Source: Sphingopyxis sp.
Lineage (GTDB): Bacteria; Pseudomonadota; Alphaproteobacteria; Sphingomonadales; Sphingomonadaceae
DNA: 64,000 nucleotides
Assembly: GCF_016704835.1 (NCBI RefSeq)
Contig: NZ_JADIZJ010000022.1
Span: 1-64,000, forward strand
Direction of reading: 5' to 3'
Of the stretch, positions 53,517 through 61,763 are shown piece by piece; positions within the stretch are counted from its first letter, which is position 1; every line of letters begins with the position of its first letter. The notes under the pieces were generated by a model that saw only the letters and a list, made by a program, of their open reading frames with translations, was not told the origin of the DNA and searched no databases. Position numbers and translations under genes: made by a program.

Positions 53517-53959
53517 CCAGCATCCCCCGCCGGTTTGCGATAGGGGACGAATTCGCCAAAAACACAGGTCGGGCCGCGAATGCCGCTCGACCGATCGACC
53601 AGATGGAAAAAATCGCCGCTGCACGTCGACGATCCGAACTGCCGGACGACCATGATGTCGCTATCGCGGGCCAGCCCGGGGCAGCTGCCCTTGAGATCGT
53701 TTCGATACACAAGATTGCTGCCCGAACGATAAAGCAAGATGCTGTCCGAGACGCGGATCGTGTCATTGCTGCGATAACTGGGCAGGCATTTCAACGGCGC
53801 GCCCGGAATCTTGCCAGCCAGCTGTTTGTCCAGCCGCTCAGCCTGTTTCGGGGTCAGCGCGGTCGCGCCCGGTTCGGCGGTGCCGGCGGGCGCGCAGCTG
53901 GCGACCAGCGGCGCTGCTGCGATTAGCAGCACGGCGCGCATGGAATTCAGCATGGCCAT
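53513..53959 (-). CDS. Small lipoprotein of unknown function
   Basis: A 148-residue lipoprotein with a lipobox (APLVASC, Cys22). Its mature part has Cys residues in LKCLPSYRSND, KGSCPGLARDSD, SSTCSGDFFH and GPTCVFGEF, suggesting two disulphides, and a repeated short strand pattern. AGGAG lies seven bases before the ATG. Exported to the periplasm. No domain name recognised. Confidence 0.8.
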   Translation of the reverse strand: MAMLNSMRAVLLIAAAPLVASCAPAGTAEPGATALTPKQAERLDKQLAGKIPGAPLKCLPSYRSNDTIRVSDSILLYRSGSNLVYRNDLKGSCPGLARDSDIMVVRQFGSSTCSGDFFHLVDRSSGIRGPTCVFGEFVPYRKPAGDAG

Positions 53960-54023
53960 GAAATTGCTCCTAGAGAATATTCTGTATAGACCAGGCGGAT
54001 GAACGGGCGCTGAAGCCGCAGCA

Positions 54024-54752
54024 TCAGGCGGCGTCCTTGAGCGCGCGGATACGCCCGAGTTCGGCGGCACTTGGCGCCCGTAGAAAGGGATTGGTGGCGC
54101 GCTCGTCGCCGATGGTCGTCGGCACCGTCGCTTCCCCCGCCGCCCGCGCCGCTTCGACCGCGGCAAGCCGCGCCGCAAGCGCGTCATTCTCCGGATCGAC
54201 CGTCACCGCAAAACGCGCGTTCGACAGCGTATATTCGTGCGCGCAGTACACGCGCGTTGCATCGTCAAGCGTCGCCAGCTTCTGCATATTGGCGAACATC
54301 TGGTCGGCGGTGCCTTCGAACAAGCGGCCGCAGCCCATCGCGAACATCGTGTCACCGACGAAGATCGCGGCATCTTCGGCAAAATGAAAGGCGATATGCC
54401 CGGCGGTGTGCGCGGGTAGGTCCCAAACGCTGGCGGCATGACGGCCGAGATGCACGGTATCGCCGCCAGCGACCTGCACATCGAGCGTCGGTATCCTTGC
54501 ATATTCAGCCGCCGGACCGGTGATCGTGCAACCCGTCGCCTGCTTGATCGCTGCATTGCCGCCGGTGTGGTCGGGGTGCCAGTGGGTGTTCCAGATGTCG
54601 GTGATCGTCCACCCACGTTCGGCGGCGGCTGCCAGCACCGGATCGGCTATGGCGGGATCGACGACCATCGTGGCCTTGCTGTCAGGGTCATGGACCAGCC
54701 AGACATAATTGTCGCTGAGCACGGGGATGCGGACGATTTCGAGTGCAGTCAT
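54024..54752 (-). CDS. gloB: Hydroxyacylglutathione hydrolase (glyoxalase II)
   Basis: A 242-residue metallo-beta-lactamase-fold enzyme. The zinc motif is THWHPDHTGGN, followed by LPAHTAGHIAFHF, FVGDTMFAMGCGRLFEG and YCAHEYTLSNARFAV, and a C-terminal TNPFLRAPSAAEL phrase for glutathione binding. It hydrolyses S-lactoylglutathione in methylglyoxal detoxification. AAGGAG precedes the ATG. A VOC/glyoxalase I-like gene lies 74 bases upstream on the same strand, completing the pathway. Confidence 0.95.
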   Translation of the reverse strand: MTALEIVRIPVLSDNYVWLVHDPDSKATMVVDPAIADPVLAAAAERGWTITDIWNTHWHPDHTGGNAAIKQATGCTITGPAAEYARIPTLDVQVAGGDTVHLGRHAASVWDLPAHTAGHIAFHFAEDAAIFVGDTMFAMGCGRLFEGTADQMFANMQKLATLDDATRVYCAHEYTLSNARFAVTVDPENDALAARLAAVEAARAAGEATVPTTIGDERATNPFLRAPSAAELGRIRALKDAA

Positions 54753-54826
54753 GCGTCGCTCCTTTCGATCACCGGCCTCATGCTCGCAAGACGGAGACGC
54801 GGGTGCGCCGCCTTGATTGCGCAGAC

Positions 54827-55264
54827 CTACCAGACGCCGGTGTTGGGCATCGACGCCCAGGGTTCCTGCGGCGGCAAATGGCCATCCTGCAGCAGTTCGA
54901 CCGAAATGCCGTCGGGCGAGCGGACAAACGCCATATGACCGTCGCGCGGCGGGCGGTTGATTGTCACCCCAGCGTCCATCAGCCGCTGGCACGTCGCGTA
55001 AATGTCATCGACGCGGTAGGCGAGATGGCCGAAATTGCGGCCGCCAGAATATTGCTCCGCAGCTGCGCCGTCCTCGGGCGGCCAATTATAGGTCAGCTCA
55101 ACCTCGGCAACGCCGTCCTGCCCGGGACAGGCGAGGAAGATCAGCGTGAAGCGCCCTTGTTCGCTGTCGAAACGGCGGGTTTCTTCGAGTCCGATCAGCT
55201 TGAAAAAGGCGACGGTGGCGTCAGGATCGGTGACGCGGATCATGGTGTGGAGATATTTGGCCAT
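54827..55264 (-). CDS. Lactoylglutathione lyase-like VOC protein (glyoxalase I)
   Basis: A 145-residue vicinal-oxygen-chelate protein: YLHTMIRVTDPDATVAFFKL opens the first beta-alpha-beta module, ELTYNWPPEDGA with metal-site residues, and GHLAYRVDDIYATCQRL begins the second, ending in SPDGISVELLQDG. The His/Glu spacing is that of glyoxalase I, which forms S-lactoylglutathione from methylglyoxal and glutathione. Next to gloB, supporting this function. Cytoplasmic. Confidence 0.9.
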   Translation of the reverse strand: MAKYLHTMIRVTDPDATVAFFKLIGLEETRRFDSEQGRFTLIFLACPGQDGVAEVELTYNWPPEDGAAAEQYSGGRNFGHLAYRVDDIYATCQRLMDAGVTINRPPRDGHMAFVRSPDGISVELLQDGHLPPQEPWASMPNTGVW

Positions 55265-55273
55265 GCCGCCGTT

Positions 55274-55711
55274 CTACGCGCGAAGGCTGCGTCCTTCAAA
55301 CATTTCGAACAAGTTTGCGAATTCATCGGGCACCGGCGTCGGCGCGCCCTGCGATTCGGCGACATGCACGCTGACTTCCAGCCCGGTTGCGCGCAGATCG
55401 TCTTTCCCCGCGCCGTGCAGTTCGAACAGAAAGGTCATCGAGCTTCGCCCCACCCGCGAGCAGCGCACGCAAATATCGACTTCCTCGTCGAGCAGGATCG
55501 GCACCTTGTAATCGACCTCGGCGCGCGCGACGTGGAATTCGGGGCTCGTATGGCCTGGCCAGCGGTCATAGACCCCCGCGGCGCGCCAATATTCGGTGAT
55601 GCCAATGTCGAAATATTCGAGGTACCGGCTGTTGAATACCACGGCCTGGGCGTCGATTTCGGCGTAGCGGACGCGTTTGATGACGTGGAAACGAAAATCG
55701 CTGCGGGCCAT
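55274..55711 (-). CDS. Acyl-CoA thioesterase (4HBT family)
   Basis: A 145-residue hot-dog-fold thioesterase. Signature VRYAEIDAQAVVFNSRYLEYFD contains the Asp of the 4-hydroxybenzoyl-CoA thioesterase active site. Likely hydrolyses short or aromatic acyl-CoAs. Lies nine bases from the gloA-like gene, on the same strand, and nine bases before the hydrolase gene, so the three appear to be one unit. Confidence 0.88.
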   Translation of the reverse strand: MARSDFRFHVIKRVRYAEIDAQAVVFNSRYLEYFDIGITEYWRAAGVYDRWPGHTSPEFHVARAEVDYKVPILLDEEVDICVRCSRVGRSSMTFLFELHGAGKDDLRATGLEVSVHVAESQGAPTPVPDEFANLFEMFEGRSLRA

Positions 55712-55720
55712 GATGATCCT

Positions 55721-56482
55721 TCAGTTTGACGTTGCGAGCCGCGCGACGGTGTCGATCAGCAGCGCGATGTCGGTGTCGCGCGACAGGCGGTGGTCGCCGC
55801 CCTTGACCAGCGTGACCTGGACATCGTCGCTGGCGAGCGCGGCCGACAGTCGCAGGCTGATTTCGGGCGGGACGTCGCCATCCTCCTGCCCATGGAGCAG
55901 GCGGACGGGGCAGGCGAGGGGGATTTCGGCATCGAGCAGTCGGTTGGCCTCGCCCGACTGGAAAAAGCCGCGCGTCGTTACATAGGGCTGATCACTGTAG
56001 GACGTGTCCTCGCGCAGCTCGCCCTCGGCCAGGATGATCGCCTTTTCGGCGTCGCTGAAACCCCAGTCGGTGAAATCGGGCGCTGCGGCGATGCCGACCA
56101 GCCCCGTGACCCGGCCCGGCCCGTGGCGCTCGGCGAGTGCCAGTGCGGTGAGCAACATCAGCCAGCCGCCCATCGAAGACCCGACAATGATGACCGGCCC
56201 CGCGGCGCGCGCGTCGATCAGGTCGAGGACATCGCCGCGCCAGTCGAGCAAAGTCTGCTCGGCGAAAAGCCCCTCCGACAGTCCGCAACCGGCATAGTCG
56301 AGCAGCAGGCAGGCATGGCCCTCGGCGGCTGCCCAGTCGAACAGCGCCGTCGCCTTGCCGCCCGCCATGTCGGACATATAGCCGGGCAGGAAAACGATCG
56401 TCGGCCCCGCTCCTGCCACATGGCGATAGGCGAGGCGCGGCCGACCGCAGCGGTCGAGATAGTCGGGGGTGGTGACTTGCAT
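55721..56482 (-). CDS. Alpha/beta hydrolase of the esterase type
   Basis: A 253-residue hydrolase: IVFLPGYMSDMAGGKATALF (oxyanion), nucleophile VIIVGSSMGGWLM with Ser, and a late His in KGGDHRLSRDTD. ATG at 56482 avoids an upstream stretch overlapping a palindromic repeat. Probably a carboxylesterase or palmitoyl-thioesterase-like enzyme. Substrate unknown. Head of the thioesterase and VOC cluster. Confidence 0.87.
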   Translation of the reverse strand: MQVTTPDYLDRCGRPRLAYRHVAGAGPTIVFLPGYMSDMAGGKATALFDWAAAEGHACLLLDYAGCGLSEGLFAEQTLLDWRGDVLDLIDARAAGPVIIVGSSMGGWLMLLTALALAERHGPGRVTGLVGIAAAPDFTDWGFSDAEKAIILAEGELREDTSYSDQPYVTTRGFFQSGEANRLLDAEIPLACPVRLLHGQEDGDVPPEISLRLSAALASDDVQVTLVKGGDHRLSRDTDIALLIDTVARLATSN

Positions 56483-56507
56483 CACCAATTCGCCCCCAAA
56501 CCCGTTC

Positions 56508-56529
56508 GTGTCGAGCGAAGTCGAGACAC
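56508..56529. repeat. Repetitive extragenic palindrome-like element
   Basis: Partial palindrome GTGTCGAGCGAAGTCGAGAC followed by AC; similar GAGCGAAG motifs are common in intergenic spaces of sphingomonads. Sits between the hydrolase start and the DUF6356 gene. Confidence 0.5.
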
Positions 56530-56615
56530 CCATCGGTACGGCCCCACGCTGACGGGCATCTCGGCTTCGCTCGCAGCGAACGGGGAACCGGATGTGCGTG
56601 TCGGTTGCACGCGGA

Positions 56616-56870
56616 TCAGATGACCCAGTCGATTGTGCTCATCTGCATCACGGCCTGACCCTTGGCGCGCCGCTTTTCGACCATGATATGGTTGAGCCGC
56701 TGGATCGTGTCGCTGCCGGTGGTGATGCACCAGCCGGGGACGACGGCATGGACCAGCGCGCACAGCCCGCCCCAGATCATCGTGACCCCGAATTTCGATG
56801 CGACCCCGAAATGTTCGATGTAATTTTCATCGACGGCTTTGGGATGGTCGACGAACAGGCGCTTGAACAT
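56616..56870 (-). CDS. DUF6356 family small membrane protein
   Basis: An 84-residue protein starting MFKRLFVDHPKAVDENYIEH with GGGAG seven to eight bases before the ATG, then one hydrophobic helix (TMIWGGLCALVHAVVPGWC) and a basic C-terminal part (RLNHIMVEKRRAKGQ). The pattern matches DUF6356, uncharacterised. Likely inner membrane. Confidence 0.8.
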   Translation of the reverse strand: MFKRLFVDHPKAVDENYIEHFGVASKFGVTMIWGGLCALVHAVVPGWCITTGSDTIQRLNHIMVEKRRAKGQAVMQMSTIDWVI

Positions 56871-56946
56871 GAAATGGCTCCCTTCCGGCTGCCGCTGCCC
56901 TAGCGAGCCAGCGTCTGGCTCGCAAGGGCAGGGCGCGGTGGAGCGC

Positions 56947-57873
56947 TCAATCGGCGAGGAACGCGTCGACCGCTTTGGCAAAGGCTTCCGGCTGGTCGAG
57001 CATGATGAAGTGGCGGCTGCCGGTCACCATTTGCGCGGTGAATTTTGCGACGCCGGCATATTGCGGCTCGAACGCCGCCTTTGCGCGCTCGGCGGGCATC
57101 AGGCTGTCGTCCTGCGCATAGAGCAGCGTCACCGGGGCGGTCACCGCGGAGAGTTCGGCGCGCATGTCGGTGGTCATCACATCGTGAAAGACCTGCGCCG
57201 TCACCCGCGCGTCGGCGGCGCGCATCCAGCCGGCGATCGCGGTGCGCCCCGCTGGCCGGTTCGACATGCTGCCCGCCATGCTGAGCGGACCAGGATCGCT
57301 GAGAGGCGCCGTCGGGGCAGGCTGGCCATGCTGCGCGCGCAGCATCGCCGCCATCTGCTCAGCTTGTGGGCGCACGCTGTCCACCGTCGCCGCGGGGTTG
57401 AACAGCGTCCCGATGAAGGGCAGCGCATCGACGATCATCAGTTTGCCAACCTCTTGCGGGACGCGCGCCGCGATCATCAATCCGGTGAGCCCGCCCATCG
57501 AATGCCCGATGATCGCGGGCGCGGTGCGCCCCTGATCAGTGATGCAATCGTCAATATAGTCGGCAACTTCGCGCATCATCGGCTCGAGCACTGGCCCCTC
57601 GGCGTTGACCCCGGCTTCGTCGCCAAAGCCGCGAATCTGGACGCGGTGCAGCCGATATTTGCCTTTAAGCCGGTCGGCCGTCGCATCCCAGACGACGCGC
57701 GGGCTCGACAGGCCGGGGATCAGGACGATATCGGGACCGTCGCCTTCGACCAGCACGGTGAAGCGCTTGCCCTCGGCAAACCCGGTGGGACAGGGCTCGG
57801 CGGCATCGGCGCGGCCCGCGATCAGGCCGACCGCAAGAATGAAGATCGCGGCAGCAGACGTACGTCGTTTCAT
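56947..57873 (-). CDS. Secreted alpha/beta hydrolase
   Basis: A 308-residue protein with a signal peptide (KRRTSAAAIFILAVGLIAGRADA). The body has IVLIPGLSSPRVVWDATADR, the Ser elbow AIIGHSMGGLTGLM and a His late in TGSRHFIMLDQP. Its lid region is variable. Periplasmic esterase or amidase of unknown substrate. Converges towards nothing; its ATG is six bases from the end of the XRE gene, so it may be in the same operon. Confidence 0.86.
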   Translation of the reverse strand: MKRRTSAAAIFILAVGLIAGRADAAEPCPTGFAEGKRFTVLVEGDGPDIVLIPGLSSPRVVWDATADRLKGKYRLHRVQIRGFGDEAGVNAEGPVLEPMMREVADYIDDCITDQGRTAPAIIGHSMGGLTGLMIAARVPQEVGKLMIVDALPFIGTLFNPAATVDSVRPQAEQMAAMLRAQHGQPAPTAPLSDPGPLSMAGSMSNRPAGRTAIAGWMRAADARVTAQVFHDVMTTDMRAELSAVTAPVTLLYAQDDSLMPAERAKAAFEPQYAGVAKFTAQMVTGSRHFIMLDQPEAFAKAVDAFLAD

Positions 57874-57878
57874 AGCGT

Positions 57879-58070
57879 TCAATCTTTCAGGAAAATGTCT
57901 TCGATCGGCAGGCCGAACAGGTCGGCGATGCGAAAGGCGAGGGGAAGCGACGGATCATATTTGCCCGTCTCGATGGCGTTGACCGACTGGCGCGATACGT
58001 CCAGCCGCTCGGCCAGGTCGCCTTGGCTCCAGTCACGCTCGGCGCGCAGGACTTTCAGGCGGTTCCTCAC
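57879..58070 (-). CDS. XRE-family HTH regulator (63 aa)
   Basis: A 63-residue single HTH protein: LKVLRAERDWSQGDLAERLD and SRQSVNAIETGKYDPSLPLA are the classical XRE helix-turn-helix, with a short dimer tail (LFGLPIEDIFLKD). GTG start overlaps the stop of the upstream membrane-protein gene (GTGA). Such pairs often control the membrane protein; direct operator repeats lie upstream. Confidence 0.88.
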   Translation of the reverse strand: MRNRLKVLRAERDWSQGDLAERLDVSRQSVNAIETGKYDPSLPLAFRIADLFGLPIEDIFLKD

Positions 58071-58489
58071 GCACAGTTGCCGATCGTGCCCATGGTGATC
58101 TTGTTATAGATTGCACCGATTCCGAGGCCGATAAACCAGAAGAAGGCGGCACCGAAGCCACCGTTTCCTGGTGGCAACAGATCGAAATTCTGCAAAAACT
58201 CCCAGATCGTCATCACGGTCAGGCAGAAACCCGTCGCCACCAGACATTGACGGACGAGCAGCATGCGGATGAATTCGTCGGGCTCCTCGATCAGAAACCG
58301 CATCACCGCCCAGAACACGCCGATGATCGGCAGCGCAGGGGCGATTGCCAGCGCATAGGCAGGGACGCCGGCAATGTCGGTGTGGCGAAAAATCCGCACC
58401 GCGGCGAACAAGGCGATCAGATATACGGTCATCAGCACCGCCATGCGGATCATATAGCGACGGGTCGCCGGACTCTTATACATCGCCAT
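58067..58489 (-). CDS. Four-helix membrane protein paired with XRE regulator
   Basis: A 140-residue integral membrane protein with four hydrophobic segments (AVLMTVYLIALFAAVRIF, YALAIAPALPIIGVFWAVM, CLVATGFCLTVMTIWEFL, FGAAFFWFIGLGIGAIYN). The small XRE gene follows with a four-base overlap, an association seen for many uncharacterised membrane-protein/XRE pairs in proteobacteria. GGAGG sits eight bases before the ATG. Function unknown. Confidence 0.8.
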   Translation of the reverse strand: MAMYKSPATRRYMIRMAVLMTVYLIALFAAVRIFRHTDIAGVPAYALAIAPALPIIGVFWAVMRFLIEEPDEFIRMLLVRQCLVATGFCLTVMTIWEFLQNFDLLPPGNGGFGAAFFWFIGLGIGAIYNKITMGTIGNCA

Positions 58490-58519
58490 GTCAAGGAACC
58501 TCCATAAATTGACAAGGAT

Positions 58520-58548
58520 GCTTTACTACTAGGATGTAGGGATGTCAA
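58520..58548 (-). promoter_or_regulatory. Candidate promoter with repeated TGTCAAGGA boxes
   Basis: On the minus strand TTGACA (58548-58543) is followed 17 bases later by TAAAGC. Related boxes CCTTGACA/CCTTGTCA recur three times around here, possible XRE operators. Confidence 0.45.
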
Positions 58549-58789
58549 GGACGCTTTCCATAATGACAACGTCGCTGTTCAGTTCGTTTTTCAAATGCGC
58601 CAGCGCCAACGCAAGCGCGCCGATGGACGTCGGCAAACGGTCGGCACTCGCGCGGTCGGCAATCGCGATCGATCCTTCATGGACCCCCTAGGCCGCCGCC
58701 GGCAGGCCAAGCCTTGACAATGCGGACGTGGCCGGCGTGATCCAAATGGCGGGGAAGTTTTCGCCGAAGGAGCCGATGGTGCGCGACAG

Positions 58790-58804
58790 TGATACATTGT
58801 ATCA
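58790..58804. promoter_or_regulatory. Perfect 15-base palindrome upstream of thrS
   Basis: TGATACA-T-TGTATCA, symmetrical over all positions, typical of a dimeric repressor site (TetR/GntR-like size), 93 bases before the thrS ATG. Confidence 0.5.
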
Positions 58805-58896
58805 TTGCAAGTCCGATTGTGAATCCGCCCCTTGCCGCTCCCACCGCATGCTGGCAAAGGAACCCGGCAATTTTGCCCAGAAAGGCTATAGTTTCG

Positions 58897-60900
58897 ATGT
58901 CCCAGATGATCCGCGTCACCCTTCCCGATGGCTCTGTCCGGGATGTCGTGCGCGGGACCACCCCGGCACAGATTGCCGCCGACATCGGACCCGGTCTGGC
59001 CAAGGCCGCGCTGGCCGCGAAGATCGACGGCGAACTGCGCGACATCATGCGCCCGCTGGAAGAAGACACCAACCTGGCGCTGGTGACGAGCCGCGACGAG
59101 GCCGATGCGCTCGAACTGGTGCGCCATGACTATGCGCATGTCTTGGCCGAGGCGGTGCAGAATCTGTTTCCCGGCACGCAGATCACCTTCGGCCCATCGA
59201 CCGGCGATGGCTTCTATTATGATTTCGCCCCGACCGCCGAGCATGGTCCGTTCCGCGACGATGAGCTGCCGCAGATCGAAGAAGAAATGCGCCGGCTGAT
59301 CGCCGCCGACTTGCCGCTGACGCGTGAGGTGTGGGCGCGCGACGAGCTGATCGCCAAATGGCAGGCCGATGGCGAGACCTTCAAGGCCGAATGGGCCGCC
59401 GAGCTGCCGCCAGGCGAAGAACTCACGGTTTACCGCTCGGGCGACGGGTGGATGGACATGTGCCGTGGCCCGCACCTTGCCTCGACCGGCAAGCTCGACC
59501 CCGCGGCGTTCAAGCTGACGCGCGTGTCGGGCGCCTATTGGCGCGGCGACCAGAAGAACGCCCAGCTCAGCCGCATCTACGGCACCGGCTGGCTCAACAA
59601 GAAGCAGCTTGCCGAACATCTCGTCCGCCTGGAGGAAGCGGCCAAGCGCGACCACCGCAAGCTGGGGCAGGAGATGGATCTGTTCCACCTCCAGGCCGAA
59701 GCCCATGGCTCGGTGTTCTGGCACCCCAAGGGCTATATGATCTGGCGCGAGCTCGAAGCTTATATGCGCCGCGCGATTGACGGCGCGGGCTACCGCGAGG
59801 TCAAGACGCCGCAGGTCATGGACGCGCGCCAGTGGGAGCAGTCGGGCCATTGGGGCAAATATCGCGAGAATATGTTCGTCATCCCCGACGAGGTGCCAAA
59901 CACCGAGGACGAAGGCCCGATCGTTTCGGACGACGCCGAGTGGATGGCTTTGAAGCCGATGAACTGCCCGGCGCATGTGCTGATTTTCCGGCAAGGAATG
60001 AAGTCTTACCGCGACCTGCCACTGCGTCTCTATGAAAATGGCTGCTGCCACCGCAACGAGCCGCATGGCGCACTCCACGGGCTGATGCGCGTGCGCCAGT
60101 TCACGCAGGACGATGCGCATATCTTCTGCCGCGAGGACCAGATCGTCGGCGAAGTGCAGGCCTTCTGCGCGCTCGCCGACCGCATCTACAAGGATCTGGG
60201 GTTCGAGGGCTATGCGATCAAGCTCGCGCTGCGCCCCGACAAACGGTTCGGTACCGAAGCGATGTGGGACATGGCTGAGACCGAGCTGCGCGCCGCGGTC
60301 GTCGCTGCCGGCCTCAACACCCCCGAATATGGCTGGGAAGAATTACCGGGCGAGGGCGCCTTCTACGCGCCGAAGCTCGAATGGCATCTGACCGACGCGA
60401 TCGGCCGGACCTGGCAGGTCGGGACGATCCAGTCCGATCGCGTGCTCCCCGATCGCCTCGACGCATCGTACATCGCCGAGGATGGCGAGCGCCATCGCCC
60501 GGTGATGCTGCACCGCGCGATCTTTGGCAGCTACGAGCGCTTCATCGGCATTTTGATCGAGCATTTCGCGGGCAAGCTGCCGGTGTGGCTGGCGCCGGTG
60601 CAAGCGGTCGTCGCGACGATCGTCTCCGACGCCGACGATTATGCCAGGGATGCGTTGGCACAGCTGTCGGCCGCCGGCATCCGGGTCGAATCCGATCTGC
60701 GTAACGAAAAGATCAACTACAAGGTTCGCGAACACAGCTTGGCCAAGGTCCCGCACCTGCTCGTTGTCGGCAAGCGCGAGGCCGAGGAAGGCACGGTTGC
60801 GATCCGCACCCTAGGTCAGGAAGGCCAGCGTATCATGCCGCTCGCCGAAGCGATCGCGATGCTGAAAGGTGAGGCGACTCCGCCCGACTTGCGCCGTTGA
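58897..60900 (+). CDS. thrS: Threonyl-tRNA synthetase
   Basis: A 667-residue class II synthetase. The N-terminal TGS domain starts MIRVTLPDGSVRDVVRGTTP, then the editing domain (HDYAHVLAEAVQNLFPGTQI with the HxxxH zinc-like pair and the later CRGPHLASTG), then the catalytic core with KPMNCPAHVLIF, HRNEPHGALHGLMRVRQFTQ and WQVGTIQSDRVLP, and a C-terminal anticodon domain. Charges tRNA-Thr. ATG at 58897; ATG 58906 is a possible alternative. Its stop overlaps the TTG of the next gene. Confidence 0.97.
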   Translation: MSQMIRVTLPDGSVRDVVRGTTPAQIAADIGPGLAKAALAAKIDGELRDIMRPLEEDTNLALVTSRDEADALELVRHDYAHVLAEAVQNLFPGTQITFGPSTGDGFYYDFAPTAEHGPFRDDELPQIEEEMRRLIAADLPLTREVWARDELIAKWQADGETFKAEWAAELPPGEELTVYRSGDGWMDMCRGPHLASTGKLDPAAFKLTRVSGAYWRGDQKNAQLSRIYGTGWLNKKQLAEHLVRLEEAAKRDHRKLGQEMDLFHLQAEAHGSVFWHPKGYMIWRELEAYMRRAIDGAGYREVKTPQVMDARQWEQSGHWGKYRENMFVIPDEVPNTEDEGPIVSDDAEWMALKPMNCPAHVLIFRQGMKSYRDLPLRLYENGCCHRNEPHGALHGLMRVRQFTQDDAHIFCREDQIVGEVQAFCALADRIYKDLGFEGYAIKLALRPDKRFGTEAMWDMAETELRAAVVAAGLNTPEYGWEELPGEGAFYAPKLEWHLTDAIGRTWQVGTIQSDRVLPDRLDASYIAEDGERHRPVMLHRAIFGSYERFIGILIEHFAGKLPVWLAPVQAVVATIVSDADDYARDALAQLSAAGIRVESDLRNEKINYKVREHSLAKVPHLLVVGKREAEEGTVAIRTLGQEGQRIMPLAEAIAMLKGEATPPDLRR

Positions 60901-61763
60901 TCGCGACGAAGAAGCGTCGCCCGCGCCGATGGCGGCGCGGGCTGTTGCTGCTGACGCTGCTCGGCGTTGCTTTGCTCGCCAAGGGTTATTGGAACGCGGC
61001 GCGCGATCCGGTGATCCGCGCGGCGACGGTCACGGTCACCGACTGGCCGGCGGGGCAGCCACCTTTAAAACTGTTGCTGTTGTCGGACATCCATGTCGCG
61101 GGCCCCGACATGACGCCCGAGCGGCTGGCGAAAATCGTCGCGCAGCTCAATCGGCTGCGCCCCGACCTGGTGCTGATCGCGGGCGATCTGGTCAGCGAAA
61201 AGCGCAGCGCCACCCATATCTACACCGCCGCCGAGGTCATCGCGCCGCTCGGCAAGCTGCGCGCGCCGTGGGGGGTGGTGGTGGCGCCGGGCAATCACGA
61301 TCATTGGTTCAAACCCGATGCGATGCGCGGCGAATTGGAAAAGCGGGGGTTGCGCGTGTTGCAGAATGAAGCGGTGAAACTCGGCCCGCTGATCGTCGGC
61401 GGCGTCGATGACGATTATTCGGGGCACGACGATGTTCCCGCGACGCTCGCTGCGATGGATCGTCTCGGCCCCGGCGTCCCGCTGCTCCTGACGCACAGCC
61501 CCGACGTCATTCCCGACGTGCAGCGCCCGGTTGCCGCGATCTTCGCCGGCCACACCCATTGCGGCCAGATCCGCTTCCCCTTCATCGGCGCGCTCACCTA
61601 TGTGTCACGCTACGGTGACCGCTTCGCGTGCGGCGACATGACCGACAACGGTCAGCGCGTGTTCGTCGGGGCCGGGCTGGGGACCAGCCTGCTCCCGCTG
61701 CGCTACCTGACGCCGCCCGATGCTTGGTTGGTGACGCTGGGTCCAAGGGCGCGCGGCAAGTGA
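60897..61763 (+). CDS. Membrane-anchored metallophosphoesterase
   Basis: A 288-residue calcineurin-type phosphoesterase with an N-terminal basic stretch and membrane anchor (RRWRRGLLLLTLLGVALLA). Motifs in order: LLLLSDIHVAGPD, IAGDLVSE, VAPGNHDHW, THSPDVI and FAGHTHCGQIRFP. Family resembles YkuE-like lipid or nucleotide phosphoesterases; substrate unknown. TTG start is overlapped with the thrS stop (TTGA), so it is translated after thrS. Confidence 0.88.
   Translation: MIATKKRRPRRWRRGLLLLTLLGVALLAKGYWNAARDPVIRAATVTVTDWPAGQPPLKLLLLSDIHVAGPDMTPERLAKIVAQLNRLRPDLVLIAGDLVSEKRSATHIYTAAEVIAPLGKLRAPWGVVVAPGNHDHWFKPDAMRGELEKRGLRVLQNEAVKLGPLIVGGVDDDYSGHDDVPATLAAMDRLGPGVPLLLTHSPDVIPDVQRPVAAIFAGHTHCGQIRFPFIGALTYVSRYGDRFACGDMTDNGQRVFVGAGLGTSLLPLRYLTPPDAWLVTLGPRARGK

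Larger units (their letters stand above)
58490..58896. other. Divergent control region between XRE/membrane pair and thrS
   Basis: A 407-base gap. It holds the repeated TTGACA-like boxes next to the membrane-protein gene, a perfect 7-1-7 palindrome at 58790-58804 and the untranslated leader of thrS. No additional gene was recognised. Confidence 0.6.

Noticed and set aside
58591..60120. Long minus-strand frame overlapping the first half of thrS
   Set aside because: Antisense of thrS with no domain; thrS is certain.
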